Of a stretch of DNA of 53,105 nt, positions 8,809 to 19,846 are shown in pieces. Made by a program: the position numbers and the translations under genes. Within the stretch, counting starts at the first letter, position 1. Each line of letters begins with the position of its first letter. The stretch is from Oscillospiraceae bacterium (GTDB lineage Bacteria > Bacillota > Clostridia > Oscillospirales > Ruminococcaceae), in the NCBI GenBank assembly GCA_017541275.1, contig JAFXZM010000058.1, forward strand, positions 1-53,105, in the 5' to 3' direction. The notes beneath the pieces are model-generated. The model was not told the origin of the DNA. It searched no databases and saw nothing but the letters and a program-made list of their open reading frames with translations.

Positions 8809-9516
8809 TTACTCTGCTTCGTCCGGCACGGCGAACTTATAGCCGACGCCCCAGACCGTGCGCAGCTCCCATTTATCGGAAACGCCCTCGAGCTTTTCGC
8901 GCAGGCGCTTGATATGGACGTCGATCGTGCGGGAATCGCCGTAATACTCAAAGCCCCAGACCTCATCGAGGAGCTGGTCGCGGGTATAAACGTGGTTGGG
9001 GTTCGAGGCGAGGCAATAGAGCAGCTCGAGCTCCTTCGGCGGCGTCTCAATGACCTTTCCGTTGACGCGCAGGACATAGCCGTCCATATCGACGGTGAGC
9101 TTGTCGTAATCGACTCTGCCTCTGCGGACGCCCTGATCGGGCGCAGCGGGGCCGTTTTTGCGCAGGCGGGCGCGGATGCGGGCAAGCAGCGAGGTTTTGT
9201 CGATCGGCTTGGTGATGTAATCCTCCGCGCCGAGGTCGAGGCCGAGCGCTTCATCATTCGGCTCGGATTTGGCGGTCACGAGGATGACGGGAACATTTGA
9301 TTTTTTCTGGATCTCGCGCATGACCTGATAGCCGTTCATACCGGGCATCATGACATCGAGCAGCACGAGGTCGGGGTGCATTGCGGTAAACTTGATGAGT
9401 GCATCGTCGCCGTCATTGGCGGTCAGGGCGGAGTAGCCCTCCTTGACGAGAATCGTGCGGAGCACCTCACAGATATTCGGGTCATCGTCAACGATCAGTA
9501 TTTTTTCCATAGCCAT
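8809..9516 (-). CDS. OmpR/PhoB-family response regulator
   Basis: The 235-aa transcription factor has a receiver domain at 1-120 with acidic pocket D10-D12, phospho-acceptor D54 (LLDVMMPG), the conserved T/K of VTAKSEPNDEAL and DYITKPID. A winged-helix domain with the RTIDVHIKRLREKL recognition helix follows, ending in VWGVGYKF. ATG 9516 fits GGAGG 9 nt upstream; ATG two codons later is possible. It is the first gene of the operon and probably regulates its own promoter, which holds repeated GTATA motifs. Confidence 0.95.
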   Translation of the reverse strand: MAMEKILIVDDDPNICEVLRTILVKEGYSALTANDGDDALIKFTAMHPDLVLLDVMMPGMNGYQVMREIQKKSNVPVILVTAKSEPNDEALGLDLGAEDYITKPIDKTSLLARIRARLRKNGPAAPDQGVRRGRVDYDKLTVDMDGYVLRVNGKVIETPPKELELLYCLASNPNHVYTRDQLLDEVWGFEYYGDSRTIDVHIKRLREKLEGVSDKWELRTVWGVGYKFAVPDEAE

Positions 9517-9567
9517 TGCAGCAATCCTCCGTATGTTTTCAGTGATGTTGATTCCTGAAGAATAAGC

Positions 9568-9623
9568 GTATATAGGTATACAGTATATAGTATACTATAT
9601 TTTGCGGGCGTAAATATGAACAA
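9568..9623 (-). promoter_or_regulatory. Promoter and repeated-motif operator of the RR-HK-PASTA-htrA operon
   Basis: On the minus strand, TTGTTC (+ coordinates 9618-9623) and TATAGT (9594-9599) are 18 bp apart. Downstream lie two direct copies of a GTATATAG-type unit at 15-bp spacing (9568-9581 and 9583-9595), each ending GTATAC and thus also palindromic. Direct repeats near one to one-and-a-half helical turns are typical of OmpR/PhoB-family operators. Autoregulation is inference. Confidence 0.5.
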
Positions 9624-9833
9624 ACCGTGAACAAAAGATGAAGATGCGGAGAAACTTCATCTGATGCGATTGGAGCCCGGAAGACGGCGGGATTTCATCA
9701 GCGGTTTGCCGGCGTCATGCCGGCGGTGCGCTGCACAGCAGCACCGGAGATGTAAATGTTATTTGTAATGAGGCGGTACAGCAGCAGATTTTTGTGCATA
9801 TCTCCGAATTCTGTGAAAAGATTGAGAAAACCC
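9624..9833. other. Non-coding stretch between divergent transcripts
   Basis: No credible reading frame with a ribosome binding site is present. Two small hairpins are visible, GCCGGC/GCCGGC around 9706-9722 and GGTGC/GCACC around 9725-9745. I cannot assign them a function. Confidence 0.6.
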
Positions 9834-9861
9834 TTGATTTTTTTCCAAAACATGGTACAAT
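9834..9861 (+). promoter_or_regulatory. groESL promoter
   Basis: TTGATT (9834-9839), 16 bp and TACAAT (9856-9861) place the transcription start at about 9867, inside the CIRCE element. This is the classic arrangement for HrcA repression. Confidence 0.8.
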
Positions 9862-9865
9862 AGAC

Positions 9866-10262
<397 letters not shown>

Positions 10263-10284
10263 TATCTTCGGCATCACTTTCTGA

Positions 10285-11925
<1,641 letters not shown>

Positions 11926-11945
11926 TCCCATACAACAGATGAAAA

Positions 11946-11979
11946 CCCTTGCCGGACATCAGTCCGGCAAGGGCTTTTT
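11946..11979 (+). terminator. groESL terminator
   Basis: A 12-bp perfect stem (CCCTTGCCGGAC / GTCCGGCAAGGG) with loop ATCA is followed by CTTTTT. On the minus strand the stem is followed by TTTTC, so it may also serve the convergent SPFH operon. Confidence 0.93.
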
Positions 11980-12049
11980 GTGTAATAGGACGGAAAATCG
12001 GCAAACGGATACGTGCGAAGCCTCAGACGGGCTCTGCGGGGCACCGGCT

Positions 12050-12307
12050 TTACCGTTTCCATACCCTGCGCAGCAGTGCAACTGCCATAGCCGTCATGAT
12101 TACGATGACCAGCGCCGTGAAGATGCTTCCCGCCGTGTTCCGGTCACGAATCTCGCCGGCCAGCAAGATCAGGAACAAGATCGTCAGCGGCACACAGAGC
12201 AGGCAGATCAGCACGCTCCGGATGACCTTCGGAACGCGCGGGCTCCCGATCGCTTCACCCATGATCTCGCCGAGCAATTCCATGATAAATTCCACCAGAA
12301 AATCCAT
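12050..12307 (-). CDS. Small two-helix membrane protein
   Basis: The 85-aa protein is of unknown function. It has an N-terminal amphipathic acidic segment and two predicted membrane segments at about residues 28-51 and 58-81, ending RRVWKR. It is third in the operon with an SPFH protein and an Arc-type repressor, 15 nt after the latter, and GAGGATG serves as ribosome binding site. The position suggests a partner of the SPFH protein in the membrane, or an effector held in check by the repressor. No family is recognised. Confidence 0.7.
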   Translation of the reverse strand: MDFLVEFIMELLGEIMGEAIGSPRVPKVIRSVLICLLCVPLTILFLILLAGEIRDRNTAGSIFTALVIVIMTAMAVALLRRVWKR

Positions 12308-12322
12308 GCTGCCACATCCTCA

Positions 12323-12532
12323 TCATTTCCCGAATTCTTCGACGTCGATATCCGGCGGCGCGTCGATCTCCTCGCCGACATACTTTCCGTTCTTCCGCCG
12401 CTGCTTCACACATTCCGTCAGCAGATACTCGATCTGCCCGTTTACCGAGCGGAAATCGGCCTCAGCCCATGCGGCAATGGCATTATAAAGCTGTTCCGAC
12501 AAGCGCAGCGGCACCTGCTTCTTTGCTGCCAT
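12323..12532 (-). CDS. Arc-family ribbon-helix-helix DNA-binding protein
   Basis: The 69-aa protein begins with the ribbon-helix-helix pattern KKQVPLRLSEQLYNAIAAWA followed by a second helix to about residue 40. It has an acidic proline-rich tail (EEIDAPPDIDVEEFGK). Such proteins bind palindromic DNA as dimers. Its ATG overlaps the SPFH stop codon as ATGA, so the two are translationally coupled. The palindrome over the operon promoter at 13644-13662 is its likely operator. A tail that neutralises a partner is a feature of antitoxins, but no toxin family is recognised next to it. Confidence 0.82.
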   Translation of the reverse strand: MAAKKQVPLRLSEQLYNAIAAWAEADFRSVNGQIEYLLTECVKQRRKNGKYVGEEIDAPPDIDVEEFGK

Positions 12533-13566
12533 CAGTACAGGCTGCCGGAGTTGACGACCGGCTGTGCGTCATGGTTTCCGCAGAGTACGACCAGCAGATT
12601 CGAGACCATTGCCGCTTTGCGCTCCTCGTCCAGCTCGACCGTTTTGTTCTCGCTGAGCCGTTCAAGCGCCATCTCGACCATGCCGACCGCACCGTCAACA
12701 ATCATTTTTCTCGCGTCTATGATCGCGGAGGCCTGCTGACGCTGAAGCATGACCGCTGCAATCTCCGGCGCATATGCAAGATAGGTAATGCGCGCCTCGA
12801 CAATTTCGATGCCGGCGTTTTCAACCTTCTGCTGAATCTCATCCCGAATTCTGGCTGCAACGATCTCACTGGAGCCTCTCAGCGAGCCCTCGTCCGCGAC
12901 GCCGTCGCCTGTCGTATCGACATTCGGTGCAACGTCATACGGATAAAGCCGGACAATGTTGCGCAGTGCGCTGTCGCACTGGAGCGAGAGGTATTCCTTG
13001 TAGTTATCGACATTGAACACAGCCTTTGCGGTGTCTGTGACGCGCCACATGACCGCGATGCCGATCTCGATCGGGTTGCCGAGGCAGTCATTGATCTTCT
13101 GGCGGTTGTTGTTGAGGGTCATGATCTTGAGGGAGATCTTCTTGCTGGGCATTGTGAGATTGAGGTCTGCCTGTGCCTGACGGGCGGTTGAGGCGGGAGC
13201 AGCCGCGCCGCTGACATCGCCGCTCTGACGCAGCTTTGTGGCGGCTGCGGGGTTGAATGCCGTGCAGAAGGGGTTGACAAAATAGAAGCCGTCGCCCTTC
13301 AGCGTGCCGATGTACCGGCCGAACAGCGTCAGCACAAGCGCCTCCTGCGGCTTCAGCACCTTCAGGCCGAGCGCCGGAATCCAGCCGAGCGAACACCATG
13401 TGATGCCTGCTGCCAGCATCGCAATGCCGGCGGCATCGCTGCTGCCGGACTGATCGACGCGAATCGCGCCGAATACCGTGAGAACAACCGCACCGGCGTA
13501 GAGCAGCAGAATCAGAAGCAGTACAGCCATACCGTTTTTCTTTTTCTTCAAAATCTTTTCATCCAT
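12532..13566 (-). CDS. SPFH/Band 7-domain membrane protein
   Basis: The 344-aa protein has two hydrophobic stretches at about residues 13-35 and 44-66. An SPFH domain follows, with PQEALVLTLFGRYIGTLKGDGFYFVNPF and RDEIQQKVENAGIEIVEARITYLAYAPEIAAVMLQRQQA as its strongest signatures. SPFH proteins assemble into large membrane-bound cages that organise proteases and lipids. The C-terminal part runs to SGSLY without a long coiled coil, so it is shorter than the flotillin at 22569. It is the first gene of an operon with an Arc-type repressor and a small membrane protein. GAAAGGAAGGA lies before the ATG. Confidence 0.88.
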   Translation of the reverse strand: MDEKILKKKKNGMAVLLLILLLYAGAVVLTVFGAIRVDQSGSSDAAGIAMLAAGITWCSLGWIPALGLKVLKPQEALVLTLFGRYIGTLKGDGFYFVNPFCTAFNPAAATKLRQSGDVSGAAAPASTARQAQADLNLTMPSKKISLKIMTLNNNRQKINDCLGNPIEIGIAVMWRVTDTAKAVFNVDNYKEYLSLQCDSALRNIVRLYPYDVAPNVDTTGDGVADEGSLRGSSEIVAARIRDEIQQKVENAGIEIVEARITYLAYAPEIAAVMLQRQQASAIIDARKMIVDGAVGMVEMALERLSENKTVELDEERKAAMVSNLLVVLCGNHDAQPVVNSGSLY

Positions 13567-13643
13567 GAAAATTCCTTCCTTTCTGTACGGACACGGTGTT
13601 TGTATTGTACGGCAGAATCGCCGGATGTAATCCGCTATCCGCT

Positions 13644-13682
13644 TGATATCATAATGATATCACAAAAGTATTATTTTGTCAA
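13644..13682 (-). promoter_or_regulatory. SPFH-operon promoter overlapped by a 19-bp palindrome
   Basis: On the minus strand, TTGACA (+ 13677-13682) and TATCAT (+ 13654-13659) are 17 bp apart. The palindrome TGATATCAT-A-ATGATATCA (13644-13662) is perfect and covers the -10. Binding there would block the promoter. The operon encodes an Arc-type repressor, which makes it the likely ligand. Confidence 0.8.
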
Positions 13683-13901
13683 GCACCTTTTGAAATATTT
13701 ATATATTAACAAACGGGAGGAATCCCCTGACACGCGAAAATTGCGGCTCCGGATGCGCCGGCATGCTGTAAATAATTATTTTGTGATGCAAAACTGTACT
13801 TTTGACATTGCGCGAGCCGGGCTGAGCAGCTATAATAAAAACAGGGCATTTCATGACACGGTGCTGCACCGTCTGACGGTTTTGAGGGCAAATTTGTCTG
13901 C

Positions 13902-14008
13902 ACAGGAACCGCAAATGCTGTTCTGATTTGCGCGGAGTTGTCCCAAACACCTCGCGGAATCTGTGCGTAACCGTGTTCTGATCCTGAGATATAATATGCC
14001 CGGCAAAT
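13902..14008 (-). pseudogene. Possible remnant of an AraC-family regulator
   Basis: In one minus-strand frame the translation contains DQNTVTHRFREVFGTTPRK, which matches the last helix-turn-helix and end signature of AraC/XylS activators (typically DQSYFSRRFKRVFGVTPSEFR). There is no start, no ribosome binding site and no upstream N-terminal domain, so at most a short C-terminal scar remains. Chance similarity cannot be excluded. Confidence 0.35.
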
Positions 14009-14028
14009 GAAGTATAGGGGGTATCTGA

Positions 14029-17000
14029 ATGAAAAAACGGTTTACAGCATTCCTGTGCGCGGCGGCTGTGCTGCTTCTGAGCGCACCCGTCCCGCCGCAG
14101 CGGCAGGTACAGGCGGCAGGCTCCGACGACCCGGACCTTGTGCTGCATTACAGCACGCCCGCCGGCACCAATGACTCCGGCAACGCATGGGATAACGCCG
14201 AGTCCTTTTACAAGGCACTGCCGCTCGGCAACGGCCGCATCGGCGCAATGGTTTACGGCAACTGCCCCACCGAGCGCTTCGAGCTCAATGAGGCGACCTT
14301 CTGGAGCGGCGGCCCGGGCTCCAATAACAAGCAGGTCTCGCAGGATACCATGGAGTACTGCTGGCAGCAGATGCTCTCCGGCGATTACCCCGGCGCGGAT
14401 AAAACAATCTCCGACCGGATGATCGGCGGCGGCATGGCGAAGTATCAGTCCGTCGGTACGCTGAACCTCGACACCGGACATCAAAGCGTCAGCAGCTATG
14501 AACGGCATCTCGATATGAATTCTGCGGTTGCAGGGTGCAGCTACGTCTTTCAGGGCAAGCAGTATACCCGCGAGAGCTTCGTCAGTCATCCGGATCAGGT
14601 GCTTGTCACGCGCATCTCCTGTGCGGAAAAGGGCGGCGTTTCCCTGACAGCCTCCTATTCCTGCACGCTGAAGGATCAGTATACCGTTTCCGCAGACGGC
14701 AATGACACGATCGTGATGAACGGCCACGGCGATTCCGAATACGGCATGAATTACGCAGTGTGGTTCTCAACCCGCACAAAGCTCATTCCGGAGGGCGGAA
14801 CGGTCTCTGCGGACGGAAACAGGATCCGCGTCAGCGGCGCAGATTCCGTCACGGTGCTCACAACGGTGCGCACGAATTTCGTGGACTTCGCAACCTGCAA
14901 TGCCGACGAAAAAGGCATGGCGGCAGACGATCTTGCCGCAGCCGCAGCAAAAACGTATGATGAGCTGTATGCGGCGCATGAGGCCGACTACCGGGAACTG
15001 TTCAGCCGCGTGGACGTCGAGCTCGGCGGCGACGGCAGCAGCAATTCCGTTGATATCCCGACCCGCATCGCGAATTTCGGCAGAAATAATGACCCCAAGC
15101 TCGCTGAGGTGCTGTTCCAGTACGGCAGATATATGATGATCTCCGCCTCAAGAGATTCCGAGCCGATGAATTTGCAGGGCATCTGGAATAAATTTCGCAA
15201 CCCGGCATGGGGCTGCAAATATACCACGAATATCAATTACGAAATGAACTACTGGCCCGCTATGACGACCAATCTGGAGGAATGCTTCCGGCCGTTTGTC
15301 GAGAAGGCAAAATCGCTTCAGGTGCAGGGCAGCAAGACTGCAAAAGAGGTCTACGGCGTCAGCGAGGGCTGGGTCGTTCACCATAACACCGACCTCTGGA
15401 ACCGTACCGGCCCGATCGACGGCGCATGGGGCATGTGGCCGACCGGTGCCGCATGGATTTCCGATATGCTCTACGATGCCTACCGCTTCAATCAGGATGA
15501 GCGCTATCTCGCGGAGGTCTATCCCGTGATCGAGGGCAGTGCGAAATTCCTGAACAGCATCATGCGCGATACTGAGATTGACGGGCAGACCTATTCCGTC
15601 GTATTCCCCAGCACCTCCCCGGAGGTCAACACGCCCGGCGGCAGCGGCGGCAAGGGTGCTGCCTGCGCCTACGGCATTGCAATGGACAATGCCCTTTCCC
15701 GCTCCCTGTTTACAGATACCGTCGAGGCTGCACAGATTCTGAACAAGTCCGGCAGCTTTACCGATACGCTCAGCAGCAGGCTCAATCTCATCAAGCCCGA
15801 CACCGTCGGAAGCTGGGGTCAGATTCAGGAATGGGCATATGACTGGGACGCAAAAAATGAGAAAAACCGCCATATCTCCCATATGTATGACCTGTTCCCC
15901 GGACAGATCATTTCAAAGGGCAATACCGCGCAGCTCGCAGAGGCGGCGGCAGTGAGCCTGAACGCCCGCGGCGATGACGGCACAGGCTGGTCTGAAGGCT
16001 GGAAGCTCAACTGCTGGGCGCGGCTTGAGGACGGCGCACATGCTTATAATATCGTGAAGCTGCTGATTTCTCCGGTCAACAACTACGGCAGACTCTATGA
16101 CAATCTCTGGGATGCGCATCCGCCGTTCCAGATCGACGGAAACTTCGGCTTTACCTCCGGCGTCGCGGAAATGCTCATGCAGAGCCACGACAATGAGATC
16201 AAGCTGCTGCCCGCTCTGCCGCAGCAGTGGAATACCGGCCACGCCTACGGCCTTTGCGCACGCGGCGGCTTTACCGTCGATCAGGACTGGGAAAACGGTT
16301 CGCTGATTTCCGCGAAAATCTATTCCAAAAACGGCAATGTCTGCACAGTTTCCTATCAGGGCGAAACAATCAGCTTCCCGACTGAGGCCGGCAAGACCTA
16401 TACAATCGGCGCAGACCTCTCCGTGGACGGCGCGGAGACCCTCCGCAATGTCGCACGCGGCAGATTCGTTCAGGCATCCAATCACATCAGTTCGGATAAA
16501 TCGGCGCTCTCCGCAGGAAAAGCGGTTGACGGCTCCGACGGCACAGCATGGTATGACCCGAATATCTCGGACAGCACCGCATATATCGACATCGACCTGA
16601 ACAACGGCAGCACCGTACACCGCGATCAGAATGACACCTATACGCTCTGCCGCTGGAATGTCAAGCTTGCCGGCGTCAGCGGCGATCAGAGGGACAATGC
16701 CCGCGCACTGCGGCTCTCCTTCAGTACGGACGGCGGAAAGACCTTCGGCAATGCGGTAACAGTCACCGGAAACGAAAAGAATATCACCGGCGGCCTGCTG
16801 AACAGCATCGAAGCGAACTATGTGCGCGTGGAGGTGCTGGAGCCGGCACAGTACAATAAAGCCAAGCAGGCGCAGATCAATGAAATTGAGCTCTGGGGCA
16901 TCTCCGATGATCCGGAGCCGACCCGCGACCCCTACCAGACAGTCGAGGCCGAGTCCTTCGACCGGCAGTACGGCATCCAGACCGAGCAGCTCGAAGGCGG

Positions 17001-17496
17001 CGGCATGGACGTCGGCTATATCCAGAACGGCGACTATATCGCGTTCAAGCGCATGAACTTCGGTGCAGGTGCCGACAGCTTCAGCGTCCGGGCCGGCAGC
17101 GAGACCGAGGGCGGCGCAATCTCCCTGCGGCTCGATTCCGCGTCCGGCAAGGAAATCGGCCGCTGCACGGTTTCCGAAACGGGCGGCTGGACAGAATGGC
17201 AGGAGTTTGCCTGCGATGTAACCGGCGCGTCCGGCATCCATGACCTCTATCTGGTGTTTGTCGGCGATGACGGCTTCCTCATGAATGTTGACAGCTTCTC
17301 GTTCCGCTCCGACAGACTGCGCGGCGATATCAATGATGACGGTACCGTCGATGCGAAGGATCTTGTCATGATGCACGATCACCTGATGACGGTCAAAAGC
17401 CTGACCGAGGAGCAGGCGCCGCGCGCCGACCTCAACGCTGACGGCAAAATCAATGCGGCTGACCTGACACTGCTCAAGCGAATTCTGCTCAAATAA
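14029..17496 (+). CDS. Secreted GH95 alpha-L-fucosidase with carbohydrate-binding modules and type I dockerin
   Basis: The 1155-aa protein removes fucose from glycans such as H-type ends or xyloglucan. A signal peptide spans residues 1-30 (AXA-like QAA). The GH95 domain runs about 38-795: [47 protein letters not shown]. By analogy with Bifidobacterium AfcA the catalytic residues would be E601 (QEW), N401/N403 and D703 (IDGNFG). A discoidin-like F5/8 module follows at about 805-965 and a CBM6-like module at about 966-1092. A type I dockerin ends the protein ([14 protein letters not shown] and [13 protein letters not shown], the two calcium repeats). The dockerin should plug it into a cellulosome scaffoldin. 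Single gene, own promoter region, own terminator. Confidence 0.93.
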   Translation: MKKRFTAFLCAAAVLLLSAPVPPQRQVQAAGSDDPDLVLHYSTPAGTNDSGNAWDNAESFYKALPLGNGRIGAMVYGNCPTERFELNEATFWSGGPGSNNKQVSQDTMEYCWQQMLSGDYPGADKTISDRMIGGGMAKYQSVGTLNLDTGHQSVSSYERHLDMNSAVAGCSYVFQGKQYTRESFVSHPDQVLVTRISCAEKGGVSLTASYSCTLKDQYTVSADGNDTIVMNGHGDSEYGMNYAVWFSTRTKLIPEGGTVSADGNRIRVSGADSVTVLTTVRTNFVDFATCNADEKGMAADDLAAAAAKTYDELYAAHEADYRELFSRVDVELGGDGSSNSVDIPTRIANFGRNNDPKLAEVLFQYGRYMMISASRDSEPMNLQGIWNKFRNPAWGCKYTTNINYEMNYWPAMTTNLEECFRPFVEKAKSLQVQGSKTAKEVYGVSEGWVVHHNTDLWNRTGPIDGAWGMWPTGAAWISDMLYDAYRFNQDERYLAEVYPVIEGSAKFLNSIMRDTEIDGQTYSVVFPSTSPEVNTPGGSGGKGAACAYGIAMDNALSRSLFTDTVEAAQILNKSGSFTDTLSSRLNLIKPDTVGSWGQIQEWAYDWDAKNEKNRHISHMYDLFPGQIISKGNTAQLAEAAAVSLNARGDDGTGWSEGWKLNCWARLEDGAHAYNIVKLLISPVNNYGRLYDNLWDAHPPFQIDGNFGFTSGVAEMLMQSHDNEIKLLPALPQQWNTGHAYGLCARGGFTVDQDWENGSLISAKIYSKNGNVCTVSYQGETISFPTEAGKTYTIGADLSVDGAETLRNVARGRFVQASNHISSDKSALSAGKAVDGSDGTAWYDPNISDSTAYIDIDLNNGSTVHRDQNDTYTLCRWNVKLAGVSGDQRDNARALRLSFSTDGGKTFGNAVTVTGNEKNITGGLLNSIEANYVRVEVLEPAQYNKAKQAQINEIELWGISDDPEPTRDPYQTVEAESFDRQYGIQTEQLEGGGMDVGYIQNGDYIAFKRMNFGAGADSFSVRAGSETEGGAISLRLDSASGKEIGRCTVSETGGWTEWQEFACDVTGASGIHDLYLVFVGDDGFLMNVDSFSFRSDRLRGDINDDGTVDAKDLVMMHDHLMTVKSLTEEQAPRADLNADGKINAADLTLLKRILLK

Positions 17497-17508
17497 CAGC
17501 ATTGAAAA

Positions 17509-17544
17509 AAGCTCCCCGCTGTTTTCGTGAACAGCGGGGGGCTT
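17509..17544 (+). terminator. Terminator after the GH95 gene
   Basis: AAGCTCCCCGCTGTT pairs with AACAGCGGGGGGCTT around a 6-nt loop. The 3' tail CGGCTT is only weakly T-rich, while on the minus strand the stem is followed by TTTTTTC. Confidence 0.75.
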
Positions 17545-17547
17545 CGG

Positions 17548-17578
17548 CTTGTCGAAAAAGGTATCGCTGCGCGATGAT
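17548..17578 (+). repeat. Dispersed intergenic repeat R1, copy 1
   Basis: A 31-bp block, CTTGTCGAAAAAGG followed by TATCGCTGCGCGATGAT, recurs at 34795-34825 with a single mismatch. In both places it directly follows a stem-loop and is followed by a G/C-rich ATGGG..CCC hairpin. It is not coding. Confidence 0.85.
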
Positions 17579-17720
17579 CCGGAATGGGGACTCCGTCCCC
17601 AGACCCAGTATGAAATAAAAACGTATCAGCATGCTTTTTGCATATATTTGGATTCTTTAGGGCTGGCAGCCCATAAGCGGGGTTTGGGTGAGTTTGCGGC
17701 GCAAACTCACAGCGAAGCGG

Positions 17721-17767
17721 GCGAGAGCTCCATTGGGAATCCGTCGGAGACACTTTCTCTGCAAGCA
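17721..17767 (-). repeat. Dispersed intergenic repeat R2, copy 1
   Basis: The block GCGAGAGCTCCATT..AATCCGTCGGAGA..TTCTCTGCAAGCA recurs at 22472-22521 with a few mismatches and a short insertion. Both copies lie just beyond the 3' end of a minus-strand gene. A perfect short palindrome, GTGAGTTTGC/GCAAACTCAC, lies next to it at 17688-17711. Confidence 0.7.
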
Positions 17768-17783
17768 GAAGCGCATGCAGCCT

Positions 17784-19001
17784 TTATGCAAGCCGCACGA
17801 CCAGTGTGATTTCAAAGCAGCCATTCGCAATCTCTGCAAACACCTCGCCGCCCATCCGCGACATAAGCTGCTTGCAGATGAACAGCCCCAGACCGTTTCC
17901 GGACTGCTTTTCTGCATTGCTCCCGCGGTGGAAGCTTGCAAAAATCTGTGTGAGCTCCTTTTCCTCCAGCGTGCAGCCGGTGTTTGATACGGTAATCAGC
18001 TCACAGCCGTCCATTTTATCAAAGCGCAGCTCAATCTTCCGGCCGTCACCGTATTTGATTGCATTTTCAACCAGATTTTGCAGGCATTCCGCAAGCCGGT
18101 CGGGGTCGCAGGAAAGCAGACTGTCCTGATATTCGCCGATCTCGAAGGCCGTTCCGGACATTGAAAGCTGCGGTGCATACCGCGCACGGATCTTTTCTGC
18201 AATCTGACTGAGAAACACCTCACCGACTGTCACATCAAACTGCATGAAGTCCTGGCTTGCCGCCTCCGTAATCTGCCGGACAAAATGCTCGATCTCGTCT
18301 GCGCGGGTGTTGATGCTCTCTGCGGCATTTCGGCGCTTTTCCTCATCCCGGTAGAGCCCCTTTGCGAGTGCCTTTGCATTCAGCTTGATGGCCGAAAGCG
18401 GCGTTTTGATGTCGTGGGAGAGCGAGAGCAGCAGCAGCTTTTTGTCCCGCTGCATCGAGATTTCCTTTTTCCGGCTGTCCTCTATGGTCTCGCGGAGCTG
18501 ATTGACACCCCATGTAAACTGTCCGAAGAACCGGCTTTTTTCCTCCGGAATCGGCACGGCCAGATTGCCCTTGGCAAGCTCCTTGGGCACCTCGTTCAAT
18601 CTGCCGAACGGCTTGACGATATGCTGCCGCAGATAGAGCAGCAGCCCGATCAGCAGCAGAAGCATCAGGCCCAGCACGCAGCTTACCTTCAGAATCAGAT
18701 CATTCCGCGTAAAGGGGTTGTATTCCACGCGGTACAGCTTGCCGTCATTTTCAATGATGAAATAATGCGCAGAGGTCTCATACAGCGGGCCGTCTCCCTC
18801 GGTATAAATACCGGTCAGATGCGGGTACTTCGAGAAATCACAGGTTCCCGTTTCGCGCAGTTCATCTGTCAGCCGCTTCGCCTCAACGCGGTAATACCCG
18901 CTGACGGCGTCCGGCATATACAGCAGGAACAGCTCAATGATTCCCGCCAGCACCAGAAACACCGCAAGCACCGTGATTAACAGAATCCGAACCGTTTTCA
19001 T
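17784..19001 (-). CDS. Sensor histidine kinase (short extracellular loop)
   Basis: The 405-aa kinase has membrane segments at about residues 6-28 and 102-123, flanking a sensor loop of about 73 residues. A HAMP-like region follows, then HisKA with SHDIKTPLS (H196). The ATPase boxes are NLVENAIKYG, NTG, FHRG and GNGLGLFICKQL. Its start overlaps the stop of the response regulator as ATGA, so the pair is co-translated. The target genes are not adjacent, and the signal cannot be read from the loop. Confidence 0.93.
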   Translation of the reverse strand: MKTVRILLITVLAVFLVLAGIIELFLLYMPDAVSGYYRVEAKRLTDELRETGTCDFSKYPHLTGIYTEGDGPLYETSAHYFIIENDGKLYRVEYNPFTRNDLILKVSCVLGLMLLLLIGLLLYLRQHIVKPFGRLNEVPKELAKGNLAVPIPEEKSRFFGQFTWGVNQLRETIEDSRKKEISMQRDKKLLLLSLSHDIKTPLSAIKLNAKALAKGLYRDEEKRRNAAESINTRADEIEHFVRQITEAASQDFMQFDVTVGEVFLSQIAEKIRARYAPQLSMSGTAFEIGEYQDSLLSCDPDRLAECLQNLVENAIKYGDGRKIELRFDKMDGCELITVSNTGCTLEEKELTQIFASFHRGSNAEKQSGNGLGLFICKQLMSRMGGEVFAEIANGCFEITLVVRLA

Positions 19002-19660
19002 ACGAATTTATACCCCACGCCCCAGACGGTCAGCAGCCGCTTGGCATCCTTCGGATCGTCGCCGAGCTTGCGCCGCAGGCGGTTGATATGAACATGCAGC
19101 GTCTGCATTTCCGATTCACTGTCGCTGCCCCATACGGTATTGAACAGATACTCTTTTTTCAGCGCCTTGCCCTGATTTTCAATCAGCAGCGCAAGCAGCT
19201 CAAATTCCTTTGCGGGCAGGTCGGCGGGCTGCCCGTCAATCTCCGCGGTTTTATCCGCGAGATTGAGCGTCACGCCGTTTGCGGAAATGATGCTGCGCTG
19301 ATACCGCCGCCGGAAAATGCCCTTGATTTTCGCGATCAGCAGGTCGATATCATACGGCTTTTCAATATAATCGTCCGCGCCGAGGTCAAAGCCGTTCAGC
19401 TTATCCTCCTTCTCGGTTCTTGCGCTGACAATCAGAATCGGGGTATCGGCACTTTCGCGGAGCTTCGAGCAGACCGCAAAGCCGTTGACATCGGGAAGGT
19501 TGATGTCCAGTACAACGAGCCTTGCGCCGTAACGCGCAAACAGCTCCTCCGCCCGTGCGCCGCTGTCTACGGCAGAAACCGTATAGCCCTCCTCGCGGAG
19601 AAAATCCGTCAGCAGCATGCTGAGCTCTGTGTCATCCTCGACAATCAGAATATCAGTCAT
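18998..19660 (-). CDS. OmpR/PhoB-family response regulator
   Basis: The 220-aa regulator has D9/D10 in the acidic pocket, phospho-acceptor D52 (VVLDINLPD), the SAR/K pair (VSARTEKEDKL, EKPYDIDLL) and a C-terminal winged helix (QTLHVHINRLRRKLGDD ... VWGVGYKFV). ATG 19660 is chosen because AAGGAGG lies 8 nt upstream; an in-frame start 14 codons earlier has no such site. It is the first gene of a two-gene operon. Confidence 0.94.
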   Translation of the reverse strand: MTDILIVEDDTELSMLLTDFLREEGYTVSAVDSGARAEELFARYGARLVVLDINLPDVNGFAVCSKLRESADTPILIVSARTEKEDKLNGFDLGADDYIEKPYDIDLLIAKIKGIFRRRYQRSIISANGVTLNLADKTAEIDGQPADLPAKEFELLALLIENQGKALKKEYLFNTVWGSDSESEMQTLHVHINRLRRKLGDDPKDAKRLLTVWGVGYKFV

Positions 19661-19707
19661 ATCGTATCCTCCTTTTTGCACGGTCCGTCCGTATTCCTTC
19701 ACTGTAT

Positions 19708-19736
19708 ATTATATCATCGCCGTGCGGTGAAGTCAA
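19708..19736 (-). promoter_or_regulatory. Promoter of the second two-component operon
   Basis: On the minus strand, TTGACT (+ 19731-19736), 17 bp and TATAAT (+ 19708-19713). The start would lie about 40 nt before the regulator ATG. Confidence 0.85.
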
Positions 19737-19766
19737 GCGGAATCCCGTGAAAAGCACCGGTGCGGC

Positions 19767-19795
19767 TTGCTTTTCCGGCTGAACTGTGCTATAAT
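19767..19795 (+). promoter_or_regulatory. mnmA promoter
   Basis: TTGCTT (19767-19772), 17 bp and TATAAT (19790-19795). It gives a leader of about 45 nt. Confidence 0.78.
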
Positions 19796-19846
19796 GCAGA
19801 GAGGAGAAAAAGTCCGGAACTATATCCATAAAGCGGAGAACATGAA

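Noticed and set aside
12050-12532. Classical toxin-antitoxin pair
   Set aside because: The Arc-type protein and palindrome fit, but the 85-aa membrane protein matches no known toxin, so I keep it as an open question.
13600-13926. 108-codon + strand frame
   Set aside because: No ribosome binding site, no family resemblance, and it spans the SPFH promoter and palindrome.
15913-17502. 529-codon minus-strand frame opposite the fucosidase
   Set aside because: Antisense shadow of GC-rich coding sequence with no start signal and no domain.
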